From contig NZ_CP150355.1 in assembly GCF_051521495.1 (NCBI RefSeq), positions 6,386,001-6,450,000 on the forward strand: a stretch of 64,000 bases of DNA, in the 5' to 3' direction. The stretch is from Sorangium sp051521495 (GTDB taxonomy: Bacteria; Myxococcota_A; Polyangia; Polyangiales; Polyangiaceae). The stretch's first letter is position 1; each line of letters begins with the position of its first letter. Below, piece after piece: positions 16,245-25,329 of the stretch. The position numbers and the translations under genes were made by a program. The notes under the pieces are model-generated. The model saw nothing but the letters and a program-made list of their open reading frames with translations. It was not told where the DNA came from and searched no databases.

Positions 16245-16994
16245 TCACCTCACCGCGCCCACCGGGACGATCGGCTCCTCGCCGCGCCGCCGCATGCGCT
16301 CACGCTCGACCTCGGGGGGATCAGGCGGCCACCGCAGACCTTCCCTCACGATCCTGTCGCGCAGCGACGCCATCTTCCCGAGCGCGGCCGAGCCCGGGAG
16401 CTGCCGCGCCATGAGCTCCTCCAGCACGTGCGCGAACGACTGTCCCAGCCGGTTGACCGCGCGGGGATCGGCGCCGCGGTCGAGCAGTTGCTCCACCTGG
16501 TCGAGCTGCATCGCGCGCAGCGCGTAGGTGATCGCGGGCGTCCCGAGCGAGTCGCGGGCGTTCACGTCGGCGCCGCGATCGAGGAGGAGGCGCATGTTCT
16601 CGACCGTGGACTCCGCTGCCGCGTGGAAGAGCGCCGGCGTGTGGCCGCGGCCGACGTGCGCGTCGGGCGGCACGCCGCCGTCGAGCATCGCCCGCAAGAA
16701 CGCCGGGCTCTTCGACAGGAGCGCCAGATCGAGGGCGCTCGTGAGCTGAGGCACCACGTGGTGCACGTCGGCGCCCGCGCGCACGAGCTCGGTCACGATC
16801 TGCAAGCGCACGGGCTCTAGCCCCGACGCCCACTGCATCGCGAGCACGAGCAGCGTCATGTCCTCCGCGCCGGGGGCGTCGAGATCGGTCGCCGGCGCGA
16901 GCGCGCGGACGGACGCGAGATCGCCGGCCGCGATGGCCCGCGCGAGCTCGCGCTGGGGGCCGAGGAAGAAGCGGTCGGGGTCGGGCGCGCGCAT
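16245..16994 (-). CDS. ankyrin-repeat protein, candidate effector immunity/accessory protein
   Basis: 249 residues, ATG 16994. Several ankyrin repeats are visible, for example DMTLLVLAMQWASG, LVRAGADVHHVVPQLTSALDLALL, HTPALFHAAAESTVENMRLLL followed by DRGADVNARDSLGTPAITYAL, and QLLDRGADPRAVNRLGQSFAHVL. The start lies 10 bp beyond the end of the DUF4150-lipase gene on the same strand. Ankyrin proteins are frequently encoded next to secretion-system toxins as immunity proteins or adaptors; that role here is inference from position. No signal peptide is present. Confidence 0.8.
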   Translation of the reverse strand: MRAPDPDRFFLGPQRELARAIAAGDLASVRALAPATDLDAPGAEDMTLLVLAMQWASGLEPVRLQIVTELVRAGADVHHVVPQLTSALDLALLSKSPAFLRAMLDGGVPPDAHVGRGHTPALFHAAAESTVENMRLLLDRGADVNARDSLGTPAITYALRAMQLDQVEQLLDRGADPRAVNRLGQSFAHVLEELMARQLPGSAALGKMASLRDRIVREGLRWPPDPPEVERERMRRRGEEPIVPVGAVR

Positions 16995-17004
16995 GGGGCT
17001 CAGC

Positions 17005-18234
17005 TCAACACTTCTTGCCGGTCTTGGCGGCGATCTTCTTCTGGTCTTCCTGCTTCTGCTTCTCGATGCCCTTGAGGACGTCGGGCATCAGGTGGCGGTG
17101 ATACGGGTCCAGGCTCGACGCGGGCAGGTCGTATTTCGTGCCGACGGCGTCGGGCATCAGGGCGCTCAGCCCCACCTTGGCCGCGGCTCCCCACAGGCCG
17201 CCGAGCTTGTACGCGAGCAGGGTGCCCTTCCACCCCTGCTCCTGCAGGCCCGTGAGCACCTCGTTGTCGACACGGTACGCGGTGATGTCGGCCGGGCGCT
17301 CGGTGCCGCCGTAGCCGGTCACCGTGCCCGAGTTGAGGCCCGCTGCGTTGAACGTCCAGCCCCGCGAGCCGCCCGCCGTCGCCGCGGCCGACCCCAGGCC
17401 GCCGCCGAGCGAGTGGCCCGTGTAGTCGACGCTGCTCCCGAGGGTGTTCCCCACGCGCACCGCGTCTCGGTAGTACGGCGAGTCGAGGTTGAGCCCCTGC
17501 GCGAGGTTGTTCTTCCAGTCCGCGCCGTTCTCCGTCCCCCGGAAGGCGACCGTGGGCCGCTGATCGCCGCCGAAGATGTCCGGGTCGGGCTCGTAGAGCC
17601 GCGTGGCATCGGGGCGGCTGCCGTCGAGGTCGCCAGGCGTGAGCCCGTAGCGCTGGAGCGCCTCTGGGTCGTCGCTGATGTCGCGCCAGCCCGTCGGCGC
17701 GGGCTTCGAGGGGTCGTAGCTGTGGCCCGAGAGCGCGGCCTTCTCCGCGGCGATGGTGTTGCGCTCGAAGCGCTCGGCGGCCTTGCGCGTCGCCGGGTCT
17801 GCGCTCTGCTTGCCCGCCGCGATCTGCTCCTTGCGGCACGTGTATCGGGCCTTCTTGTCGGCCTTGTCCTGCGCCGCCTTGTCGCCGTTCATCTGCGCCT
17901 TGTCGTCGTGGCGCACGACCGGCTGATCGTTGACCCGGACGCTCGGGCTGTGCTCCTGCGACCAGCTCTGCTGGCCGACGGTGCCGCTCACGACCCCCTT
18001 CGCGCTGCCCGGCTCGTCGCCCTCGGTCGTGGGCATCACGGTCCTGGCGTGCTTCTGGACGCGGCCGTCGTTGGCGTGCACGTCCTCGCTGGCCCCCTGC
18101 GCGGGCTCCAGCCTGGAGACCACGTTGTAAGGCACGGGCGGCGTGCTCGACCCCATCGGCGTCTTGCACACGTCGGGCGCGCACGACACCGCCATCCAGG
18201 GCTCCTGCTTGCGCGAGAGGACGTTCTCAGCCAC
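17005..18234 (-). CDS. type VI secretion effector: DUF4150 (PAAR-like) domain fused to a class-3-type lipase
   Basis: 409 residues from GTG 18234. The N-terminus (about 14-125) is a DUF4150/PAAR-like domain: SCAPDVCKTPMGSSTPPVPY, then a cluster of short beta-strands. Such domains sharpen and load VgrG spikes. A charged linker (about 125-200) leads to an alpha/beta-hydrolase: TVAFRGTENGADWKNNLAQG and the nucleophile elbow GHSLGGG with S275, as in lipase class 3 and Mbeg1-like lipases. The predicted activity is a phospholipase (Tle-like) delivered to rival cells. The third triad residue (His) is probably in the C-terminal third, e.g. YHRHL. It overlaps the DUF2169 gene upstream by 8 bp; DUF2169 proteins are known to accompany DUF4150 effectors. 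Confidence 0.87.
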   Translation of the reverse strand: MAENVLSRKQEPWMAVSCAPDVCKTPMGSSTPPVPYNVVSRLEPAQGASEDVHANDGRVQKHARTVMPTTEGDEPGSAKGVVSGTVGQQSWSQEHSPSVRVNDQPVVRHDDKAQMNGDKAAQDKADKKARYTCRKEQIAAGKQSADPATRKAAERFERNTIAAEKAALSGHSYDPSKPAPTGWRDISDDPEALQRYGLTPGDLDGSRPDATRLYEPDPDIFGGDQRPTVAFRGTENGADWKNNLAQGLNLDSPYYRDAVRVGNTLGSSVDYTGHSLGGGLGSAAATAGGSRGWTFNAAGLNSGTVTGYGGTERPADITAYRVDNEVLTGLQEQGWKGTLLAYKLGGLWGAAAKVGLSALMPDAVGTKYDLPASSLDPYHRHLMPDVLKGIEKQKQEDQKKIAAKTGKKC

Positions 18235-19465
18235 GCCCCACCGCCATCTTCAAGAGCGGGGCGCGCGGGTCGACCTCGAAGCGCGCCTCCATCCGCTGCA
18301 CCCCGAGCGCGCGCGCGACGAGCGCGCGCCACACGCACGTCACGACCATCGCCTCGGCGTCCACCGCGACCGTGTCGAGCGCCGCGGGCACCGGCACCGG
18401 CAGCCCCGCGATCCACGCCATCGCGAACGCCCGGTGCGGCGGCAGCTCGAACGCGACGCGCCCGTCGCAGGCGAGGTCGGGGCGGGCGAGGTTCCAGAGC
18501 TCGACGCGCAGGCCGAGGCCGGGGTGCGGGATCTGCTGATCGTCGGGCGCGGCGTTCCAGTACGCGAACGAGAAGTCGTCAGGAAGGAACGGGTGGCGGC
18601 CGGCCACCCACGCGTCGTCGTAGGTGCCCGCGCGCTGGAGCCTCGGCGTCCACGCGCGCCCCACGCACCCGAGGCCTGCCGGCGCGAACGGGTAGTCCGC
18701 CGCGATCTCCGCCATCTGCGGGGCCTCCACGGCGTGCGGCGGGTGCGACGCCACGACGAGGCGCGTCACCCGGCTGTCGGGCCGCTCGATCTGGGGCGCC
18801 GCCACGCGGTCGGGCAGCGGCGCGCCGGCGTCGCGCAGCGCGCCCGGGTACCGCGCCTCCATCCACCCGCAGCCGACGGGGTTGGTGAAGCACACCTCGT
18901 CGAGGAAGGGCGGCCTGCCCGGCTCGGCGCCGACGAAGCTGCGGCCGCCGAAGGCGTTCTCCCAGCGCACCGGGACGCTCACCGCCGGCTCGGGCCGGGT
19001 GAGCCGCCAGCCCTCCGCCGTGCGCTCGAACCACCGCGGCCCGCACACCTCCAGCGCCTTGTCGACGAGCGCGCGCCGCTCCAGATCGCGGGCGCCGGCG
19101 TCGCCGAGAGGGGGCGGCGCGCTGGGCGCCGTGACGCGCAGCCGGACCGTCCAGCGCTCCGCGGGCTTCTCCCCGGGCGCCCACGCGGTCGCGCGCACGA
19201 GCACGTCGCAGCGCGGCTTGAACGGCGCGAGGTCGCTCTCGGCGCGGACGCTCGACGCGTTCGCCTCCCCCTCGAACGCGTCGCGCAGGAGCAGCCTCCC
19301 CGCGCCGTCGTCCGGGAGGAGCTCGCAGCGATGGGTCAGCGCGCCGCCGTCTCCGGGGACGAGACGGTAAGCCGCCTTCAGCGCGAGCACATGGTGCTCC
19401 TCGTCGTGCACGTCGAGGGCGCCATAGGCCAGGGCGTCGAATGGGGTGAGGTTCTGGCACTCCAT
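18227..19465 (-). CDS. DUF2169 domain protein, type VI secretion effector-loading accessory
   Basis: 412 residues, ATG 19465. The DUF2169 architecture is recognisable throughout: N-terminal beta-rich part (ECQNLTPFDALAYGALDVHD, VLALKAAYRL), then VPVRWENAFGGRSF, ENAFGG being the signature of the family, NPVGCGW, and FSFAYWNAAPDDQQI. DUF2169 proteins help load PAAR-like effectors on VgrG in type VI secretion. It overlaps the DUF4150-lipase gene by 8 bp, so the two are translationally coupled partners. No signal peptide. A 23-bp perfect inverted repeat lies 32 bp upstream of the start. Confidence 0.85.
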   Translation of the reverse strand: MECQNLTPFDALAYGALDVHDEEHHVLALKAAYRLVPGDGGALTHRCELLPDDGAGRLLLRDAFEGEANASSVRAESDLAPFKPRCDVLVRATAWAPGEKPAERWTVRLRVTAPSAPPPLGDAGARDLERRALVDKALEVCGPRWFERTAEGWRLTRPEPAVSVPVRWENAFGGRSFVGAEPGRPPFLDEVCFTNPVGCGWMEARYPGALRDAGAPLPDRVAAPQIERPDSRVTRLVVASHPPHAVEAPQMAEIAADYPFAPAGLGCVGRAWTPRLQRAGTYDDAWVAGRHPFLPDDFSFAYWNAAPDDQQIPHPGLGLRVELWNLARPDLACDGRVAFELPPHRAFAMAWIAGLPVPVPAALDTVAVDAEAMVVTCVWRALVARALGVQRMEARFEVDPRAPLLKMAVGRG

Positions 19466-19496
19466 CGTCGCACCGCGACGCTAACGGAGCGCGCCG

Positions 19497-19549
19497 CCGC
19501 CTTCAACGGCGGCGCGCGATGCGGCGTCGCGCGCCGCCGTTGAAGGCGG
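19497..19549. promoter_or_regulatory. perfect 23-bp inverted repeat in divergent promoter region
   Basis: Arms 19497-19519 and 19527-19549 are exact reverse complements with a 7-base centre (19520-19526). It sits in the 306-bp region between the two divergent DUF2169 genes, 32 bp before the left gene's start. It could be an operator or a leader hairpin. The remaining intergenic sequence (19550-19771) holds pyrimidine-rich short repeats (GTCTGTTCCG three times between 19706 and 19756) but no clear promoter. Confidence 0.5.
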
Positions 19550-19771
19550 TGGCGCGCGGCGCCCAGCGGCGGAGGCGCATCGCGTGCGTGGCGAACGCGT
19601 GACGGCGGAGCTTCGCACCGACGCCGCCTTCCAGGCTGGGATATCGTAAGCCAGATCGCTAGAATAGACGTCGTCCCGGCCCGCGTCCGAGCGACGCCAG
19701 CGCCTCGTCTGTTCCGTCTCTTCCGCGTCTGTTCCGTCGGCTCCGTCTGTTCCGCGTTGGTTCCACGTCTG

Positions 19772-21898
19772 ATGCGCCTCGTCTGCCAAGGCTTGATACG
19801 CGCCAGCTCGCTGGCGTGGCGACCCGGACCCGACGCGTGGGTGCTCACCATTGCGTGCCACGCGATCTTCGAGCTCGCGCCGATCGAGTCGCCGATGACG
19901 AGCGGCCCCGCGGCACCGCTGGAAGACGCAGGGGATGAGCGGCGGTTCGTCGAGCCGTGGGGCCCGGTGGCGCCGTTCAAGCGGTGGGGCGAGGTGCTCG
20001 TCGTCGGCCATGCGCACGCGCCCGAGGGCAGCGCGGTGACGTCGCTCATCGCGCGGCTCGCCGTGGGCGACATCGATAAAGCGATCGAGGTCCGCGGCGA
20101 CGCGTGCTTCGCGCGAGACGGATCGCTCGGAGAGCCGGCGCCGTTCACGCGCATGCCGCTCCGCTGGGAGCGCGCCGCAGGAGGTCCGCACACCGCAAAC
20201 CCGATCGGCGTGCCGACGGACAGCGGCGCGCGCGCCGATCGGTGGGGGCGGGCGCGCGCGCCGAACCTCCTGCCAGCGGCCTCGTCGACCGCGATACGGC
20301 ACGGCCACCTCTGGCCAGCCGGCTTCGGCCCGCTCCGGCCGGAGTGGCCCGACCGCGCGCAGCGCCTGCGTCGGCACGCGGCGGGCTGGGATCACGCGCG
20401 CTGGGCCGAGCAGGCGCTGCCCGAGGGCATCGACACCGGGTACTTCAACGCGGCGCCGCTCGATCAGGTGACGAACGAGCTCACGGGCACGGAGCCGATC
20501 GTGCTCGAGCACCTGCACCCGCGCTTCCCGCGGCTCGCGACGCGGCTGCGCGCGCCGGCGCCGAGCGCGATCGTGATGACGAACGGCGCCGAGCTGCGCG
20601 TGCCCCTCCGGTGCGACACGCTCGTCATCGACGCCGATCACGGCGCCGCGGCGCTCGTCTGGCGCGGGCAGCTCATGCTCGATCGCCCCCCGCGCGAGGG
20701 CGTCGTGCTCGTCAGGGAGGGCGAGCTCGCACCGAGCCTCACGGGCACGATGGCGGCCCCGCTCTCGTCGAGGCCCTCCGCGGTGCTCCCGTTCCTGCAG
20801 GCCGCCACGCAGCTCCCCCCGGAGCTGCCCGCCGGCGCGGCGCCGGACGCGGTCGAGCCGCGGTTCCCGCCGGCGCCCGCGCTGCCGCGTCCCGTCGAGG
20901 AAGCGGACACCGCGCAGACCCGCGCGCCCGCCGTGGTGATCCAGAGGCCCGCGCTCCCGTTCCACGCGTTCCCGCCGGAAGACTCCCGCGGTCGATCGCT
21001 GGCATCACGCGAGCGCGAGCTGGAGGCGGCGCCGCCCGCGGCCATGCCGCCAGCGCCGCCCGCGGCCATGCCGCCAGCGCCGCCCGCGTCCATGCCGCCA
21101 GCGCCGCCCGCGGCCATGCCGCCAGCGACGCTCGCGTCCATGCCGCCAGCGACGCCCGCGGCCATGCCGCCAGCGCCGCCCGCGGCCATGCCGCCAGCGA
21201 CGCTCGCGGCCATGCCGCCAGTGCCGCGCGCGTCCATGCCGCCAGCGCCGCCTCCGCTGATGCCATGGGTCACGGCGGCGAGCCCGTCTTCACCGCCGGC
21301 GCGGCTCGCGGTGACGAGCTCGCCTGCGCCGCCGGCATGGCTCGCGGCGAGAGGAGCCGCGGAGCCTGCGCCGACGGCGACGCCCGCGCCCGACATCGCT
21401 GCCGCCGAACAGCGCCCCGCGGCTGTCCCGGAGCCGCGCGCGGCCGAGGAACCGGCGGAGCCGATCCTGCCCGTCGACGCGTATCCGCTCGCCCGCTGCG
21501 CGGCGATCGCGGCGCGGCTCGCGAAGCACCCCGAGGCGCTCGACGCGATCCTCGCGGCGGAGGCGCTCTCGCCGGAGACGTGGGAAGCGCTGCACGCGCA
21601 CTGGCTCGACGCGATCCGCGCCGACGTGGCGCGCGGCCAGCGGCGGCTGCTCTCCTCGTACGACGCGGCGTACGTCGCGGCGCTCGAGGCCGAGCGAGGG
21701 CCGATCACGGCGGGCGAGTACGCTGTGCTCGTGATCGCGTCCGAGCGCGGGAACGACGCGCAGGCGCTCGCGAAGCTCGGCCTGCCGGACGGCGTGCTGC
21801 TCCGGCTCCGGCGCGTGTGGCTGGAGAGGATCGTGAAGGATCCCGCCGCGGCCCAGGAGGTGCGCGCGGCGATGCGCAGGGCGGCGGAGACCTCGTAA
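19772..21898 (+). CDS. DUF2169 domain protein with Pro/Ala-rich repeat linker (type VI secretion accessory)
   Basis: 708 residues from ATG 19772 (a TTG 15 bases earlier is in frame but less likely). The N-terminal half (about 1-330) is a DUF2169 domain: DAWVLTIACHAIFEL, RFVEPWGPVAPFKRWGEV, RMPLRWERAAGG and GIDTGYFNAAPLDQV. Residues about 375-500 are low-complexity and include nine 8-residue repeats of the AMPPAPPA type. The C-terminal helical part (about 560-705) carries YPLARCAAIAARLAKHPEALD and a region seen after DUF2169 in other myxobacterial proteins. It is divergent from the other DUF2169 gene and convergent with vgrG. It probably serves a different PAAR effector from the one at 17005-18234. 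Confidence 0.82.
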   Translation: MRLVCQGLIRASSLAWRPGPDAWVLTIACHAIFELAPIESPMTSGPAAPLEDAGDERRFVEPWGPVAPFKRWGEVLVVGHAHAPEGSAVTSLIARLAVGDIDKAIEVRGDACFARDGSLGEPAPFTRMPLRWERAAGGPHTANPIGVPTDSGARADRWGRARAPNLLPAASSTAIRHGHLWPAGFGPLRPEWPDRAQRLRRHAAGWDHARWAEQALPEGIDTGYFNAAPLDQVTNELTGTEPIVLEHLHPRFPRLATRLRAPAPSAIVMTNGAELRVPLRCDTLVIDADHGAAALVWRGQLMLDRPPREGVVLVREGELAPSLTGTMAAPLSSRPSAVLPFLQAATQLPPELPAGAAPDAVEPRFPPAPALPRPVEEADTAQTRAPAVVIQRPALPFHAFPPEDSRGRSLASRERELEAAPPAAMPPAPPAAMPPAPPASMPPAPPAAMPPATLASMPPATPAAMPPAPPAAMPPATLAAMPPVPRASMPPAPPPLMPWVTAASPSSPPARLAVTSSPAPPAWLAARGAAEPAPTATPAPDIAAAEQRPAAVPEPRAAEEPAEPILPVDAYPLARCAAIAARLAKHPEALDAILAAEALSPETWEALHAHWLDAIRADVARGQRRLLSSYDAAYVAALEAERGPITAGEYAVLVIASERGNDAQALAKLGLPDGVLLRLRRVWLERIVKDPAAAQEVRAAMRRAAETS
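21041..21256 (+). repeat. nine in-frame 24-bp repeats encoding a Pro/Ala/Met linker
   Basis: Nine successive 24-bp units begin at 21041, each coding an octapeptide of the form (A/S)MPPAPPA with A-P-P or A-T-L variants. The array is in frame with the DUF2169 gene and its copy number should alter linker length without changing frame. Confidence 0.92.
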
Positions 21899-21914
21899 AC
21901 GACGGCTTGCGGGG

Positions 21915-23840
21915 CTAGTTGAGATCGATCGGGTCGCCGTGGACCTGCGTGTGGCCGCTCGAGTGGATCGTGACGTCGGTCCCCGAGATCACGATCTTGC
22001 CCGACTTCTCGAGCACGATGCGCGACTTGCCGCAGACGATCTCGACCCGCTCCCCGACCCTCGTCGCCTGCACGCTGCCGATCTCCACCGTCTCGTTGTT
22101 GCCCACCGCGCGCGACCGGTTCATCCCGACCACCTCGCGCGCGTTGTTCATCACCTGCTTCGTGAAGTCGTTGCCGACGGTCTGATCCTCGTTGTTGCCG
22201 ATCGCGCTCACGCGATCGTTGCCGATGGTGACCGCCTCGTCGTGCTTGACGGTCTTCTGCATGTCGCGCTCGGCCTGCACCCGGACGAGCTCCTTGCCCG
22301 CCGCGTCCTCGAACATGATCTCGTTGTAGCCGCCGGTCTCGGGCGACGAGCTGCTCTTCCAGCCGCTCTGCGTCTTGTTCTCGGGGAGCTTGTAAGGGGT
22401 CTTCTGGAGGTTCGTGTACACCCGGCCCGTGATGATCGGGCGGTCGGGATCGGCGCCGAGGAAGTCGACGATCACCTCCTGGCCGACGCGCGGCAGGTTG
22501 GTGCCGCCGAAGCCGGCGCCGCCCCAGGGCTGGCTCACGTGGATCCAGCACGACGATCCGTCGCTCATGCGGCCCTCGCGATCCCAGTGGAACTGGACGC
22601 GCACGCGGCCGAACTCGTCGACATGGATCTCCTCGCCGGGCGCGCCGACCACGGTGGCGCACTCGACCCCCTGGACGCGCGGCTTCGGCGTGCGGAGCGG
22701 CGGGCGGTACGGGGTGTCCGCGGTCACGCCCCGGCACGCGTGCCGGAAGGCGCCCGGCACCTCGCCCGTGAGCGTCGACTCGAGGATGAGGAGCGGTTTG
22801 TTCGGGCCGAGCTCGGCCTTCGGGTGATCGAGGAACGAGAGGACGGCGCCCGGCGCGAGATCGATCGCGTTGGTCTCGAACGTGATCTCGCGGGCCGACG
22901 CGCGCTTCGCGTCGAGCCGCCGCTGCGCGAGCGCGGCCGCCTCGGACTCGTCCGCGCGGTACTTGCCCTTGTCGTCGGCGACCGGCGTGCTCTCGCCCCT
23001 GTCGCTCTCGTACAGGAACGCCCCGGGCACATAATGGAAGCGCTCGAGCCGCTCCTCGACGCCGCCAGGGCCCGAGGCGCTCGCCACGAGCTCGTACGAC
23101 GCCGGCCTCCGGGTGTCGTGATCGCGGACCGTGTACTTTCCCGGCCGCAGCCGGCGGCCGACGCGCACCTCGGTGACGTGCTCCTCGTCGGCGTCGGTCG
23201 GGTGATCGCGGAACGCGATCGGACGCCGGCGCGGGTTGCCGTGAGGTCCGTCGTCGAGGACGAGCCGGCTCTCGCCGCCGCTCTCGAAATAGAAGCTCAC
23301 CCCCGCGTCCTCGAGCATGCGGCAGAGGAACGTGTAGTCGCTCTCGCCGTACTGGACGCGGTACTTGCGCTTCCGGTAGAGCCCGGTGAGGCGCAGCGCC
23401 GGGGAGATCTCCCACTCGTCGAGGATCTTGAGGGCGATGTCGATATCGGACAGGTGCTGGAAGATGCGGTGGTTGCGCCGCTGCGTGGCGAGCCACAGCG
23501 CGGGGACGAGCGTGAGCTCGTAGGTGGAGAGGTGGCGCTCCTCGACGGCGATCTGCCGGAGGTGGCTGCAGATGCCGGACCACGCGCGGGCCTGGTCGAG
23601 GCGCGTGGAGAGGCGCATCGGCCGGCCGATGACGGCCTCGAAATCGATGTCCGGGTTGTCCGAGACGGCGACGATGCGCACCTCGAAGAGCGCCGACATG
23701 CGGTCGATGGCCGTGAACTGGCGCACATCGAGCGCGTCCCCGGAGGCGACGTGCAGATCCGCCCGGGCCTCGCCGCGCGCGCTCAGCGCGCCGGCCGCGC
23801 CGTTTCCCTTCACCTGATGAGCCGGGTTTGCACCGTCCAT
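21915..23840 (-). CDS. vgrG: type VI secretion spike protein VgrG
   Basis: 641 residues from ATG 23840, chosen because GGGAG lies 5 bases upstream; an in-frame ATG at 23852 is possible. The gp27-like base (about 25-360) contains VRQFTAIDRMSALFEVRI, YRVQYGESDYTFLCRMLEDAG and VSFYFE, standard VgrG/Rhs_Vgr motifs. The gp5-like OB-fold follows: VDEFGRVRVQFHWDREG and SCWIHVSQPWGG, then NLPRVGQEVIVDFLGADPDR. The C-terminal needle is a short beta-helix with repeated VGN/IGN units, ending soon after, so no effector domain is fused. It probably carries the DUF4150-lipase or the effector of the neighbouring DUF2169 protein. The T6SS sheath and baseplate genes are not in this window. Confidence 0.92.
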   Translation of the reverse strand: MDGANPAHQVKGNGAAGALSARGEARADLHVASGDALDVRQFTAIDRMSALFEVRIVAVSDNPDIDFEAVIGRPMRLSTRLDQARAWSGICSHLRQIAVEERHLSTYELTLVPALWLATQRRNHRIFQHLSDIDIALKILDEWEISPALRLTGLYRKRKYRVQYGESDYTFLCRMLEDAGVSFYFESGGESRLVLDDGPHGNPRRRPIAFRDHPTDADEEHVTEVRVGRRLRPGKYTVRDHDTRRPASYELVASASGPGGVEERLERFHYVPGAFLYESDRGESTPVADDKGKYRADESEAAALAQRRLDAKRASAREITFETNAIDLAPGAVLSFLDHPKAELGPNKPLLILESTLTGEVPGAFRHACRGVTADTPYRPPLRTPKPRVQGVECATVVGAPGEEIHVDEFGRVRVQFHWDREGRMSDGSSCWIHVSQPWGGAGFGGTNLPRVGQEVIVDFLGADPDRPIITGRVYTNLQKTPYKLPENKTQSGWKSSSSPETGGYNEIMFEDAAGKELVRVQAERDMQKTVKHDEAVTIGNDRVSAIGNNEDQTVGNDFTKQVMNNAREVVGMNRSRAVGNNETVEIGSVQATRVGERVEIVCGKSRIVLEKSGKIVISGTDVTIHSSGHTQVHGDPIDLN

Positions 23841-24154
23841 ACATGCTCCCATGCCCGCTCTTCCCGCACGGGATGCGACGGGACCGACCGGCAGATGGTA
23901 GCCGGCCAGGCGAGCGCGAAACAAGGCCGGCGTCAGGCCTCGCCGCAAGGATGACGAGGCGCAGAGGGGCAGAGCGCCCGGGAGAACGACGATCCCGACG
24001 CCGCCGCCGACGCGACAGCCCGGCGCCGCAGCGGGCCCGGGGTGCGACATCGCCACAGGTACGCCCTTACTGGACCGCTGGCGCGCACCCGACGCTCGCT
24101 TTCTCGGGGCACAGAGGTTCAGGTGGACGGCGAGTTGCCGTAGGCTGGACATTC
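23841..24154. other. 314-bp divergent intergenic region, nothing recognised
   Basis: Lies between vgrG (minus) and the unknown gene at 24155 (plus). I see no convincing promoter, repeat or RNA gene; open frames in it are extensions of neighbouring genes with no support. Confidence 0.5.
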
Positions 24155-25045
24155 ATGGATCCACGCGGGAAATCGCTCCCTCCGGGGCCGCTCGTCACGG
24201 ACGAGGACATCCGGGAAGAGCTCCGGCGGCTGTTCGACGCCGGCCCCGACTCGGGGCTCGTCATCCGGGTCTACGGAGAGTCGGGCGAGGGCGCGGCCGC
24301 GGCGGACGCCTTCCGCGAGATGTTCGCGTCGCTGCGCATGTACGAGGGGAAGCAGCAGGCCGAGCCCCTCGAGATCCTCGTCGACGCCCCGAGCAAGGCG
24401 CACATCGCCCGCGCGCTGTCCGTGCTCGGCCACAAGCAGCACCAGAAGCGGATCCTCGATCACATCCTCACCACCTTCGGGCGTCGGCTCATCGACCCGC
24501 TCGCCGAGATCCTCGACACGACCCCGACCGGCTCGGTGACGGCGCGGCTCGCCATGCTGCGGGACATCTTCCTCGCGCACGTCGCGGATCTGCGGATGAC
24601 GCCGGAGTCGCAGCAGATCCTCTCGAGCGACCTGCGCAAGCTCCTGAGCGACGACTACCTGGCGATGGTGGCGGAGAACGAGGAGCGCGTGCAGCGCCCG
24701 CGCGTGGCGATGCTCGCGCAGCAGATCCTTCGGCTCGTCGGCTCGACGTTCCACAACGCGCTCAAGCGGTGGCCGGCGCACGCCGAGCAGATCGCCTCGT
24801 CGATCGCGCGGCGGAGCCCCAAGAAGGTCCGGCTGAGCGAGGTGCCGAAGCTCATCCGCGGCCAGATCACCGACGGCATCGAGGAGTTCCTGTGGATCGA
24901 GACCAGCGCGGACATCGAGGGCGCGCTGCGCCCGATGCTCGCGGAGCACCAGGACGTGATGCCGGTGACGCAAGCGACGCTCGACCGATCGACGTACCGC
25001 GAGTTCGCGGACGCCTGCTGGGCGATCATCGCCGAGCACTGCTGA
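24155..25045 (+). CDS. uncharacterised helical cytosolic protein
   Basis: 296 residues from ATG 24155. No family recognised. The sequence is mostly helical and soluble: VTDEDIREELRRLFDAG, VIRVYGESGEG, GHKQHQKRILDHILTTFGRR, LRKLLSDDYLAMVAENEERV and a charged C-terminal half. No signal peptide, membrane segment or cysteine cluster. It is transcribed away from vgrG and 284 bp before the ABC operon, so it appears monocistronic. The stretch 25046-25329 after it holds nothing recognisable apart from the next gene's ribosome site. Confidence 0.75.
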   Translation: MDPRGKSLPPGPLVTDEDIREELRRLFDAGPDSGLVIRVYGESGEGAAAADAFREMFASLRMYEGKQQAEPLEILVDAPSKAHIARALSVLGHKQHQKRILDHILTTFGRRLIDPLAEILDTTPTGSVTARLAMLRDIFLAHVADLRMTPESQQILSSDLRKLLSDDYLAMVAENEERVQRPRVAMLAQQILRLVGSTFHNALKRWPAHAEQIASSIARRSPKKVRLSEVPKLIRGQITDGIEEFLWIETSADIEGALRPMLAEHQDVMPVTQATLDRSTYREFADACWAIIAEHC

Positions 25046-25329
25046 CGACGGGGCGAGCGCTGCCCGCTCGCCGCCCCTGCCGCGCCGCAGGCTGAGATCC
25101 ATAACGTCCTGGTCGCTGCGCTCACCGCTTCACCGGGTATCCCGCTCCGTCGCGCCTGGAGGGAGGCGTCGCCCTCCGGAGCGCGGCGCCTCGTCGGAGG
25201 GCGCCGCGTCGGGAATGATTTCCGCCTCCCGCTGTTGTAATGGGCCGCTGGCGCCTGGACGGCCGCGCTCTGCGGCGTCCGATTCGCCGGCGCGGAGAGC
25301 TTCTTCCCTTCGCGGAGGGGTGCACGGCC

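Noticed and set aside
20638..23844. 1068-residue minus-strand frame across the DUF2169 and vgrG genes.
   Set aside because: Its content is low-complexity out-of-frame translation; the VgrG and DUF2169 frames have clear domain motifs.
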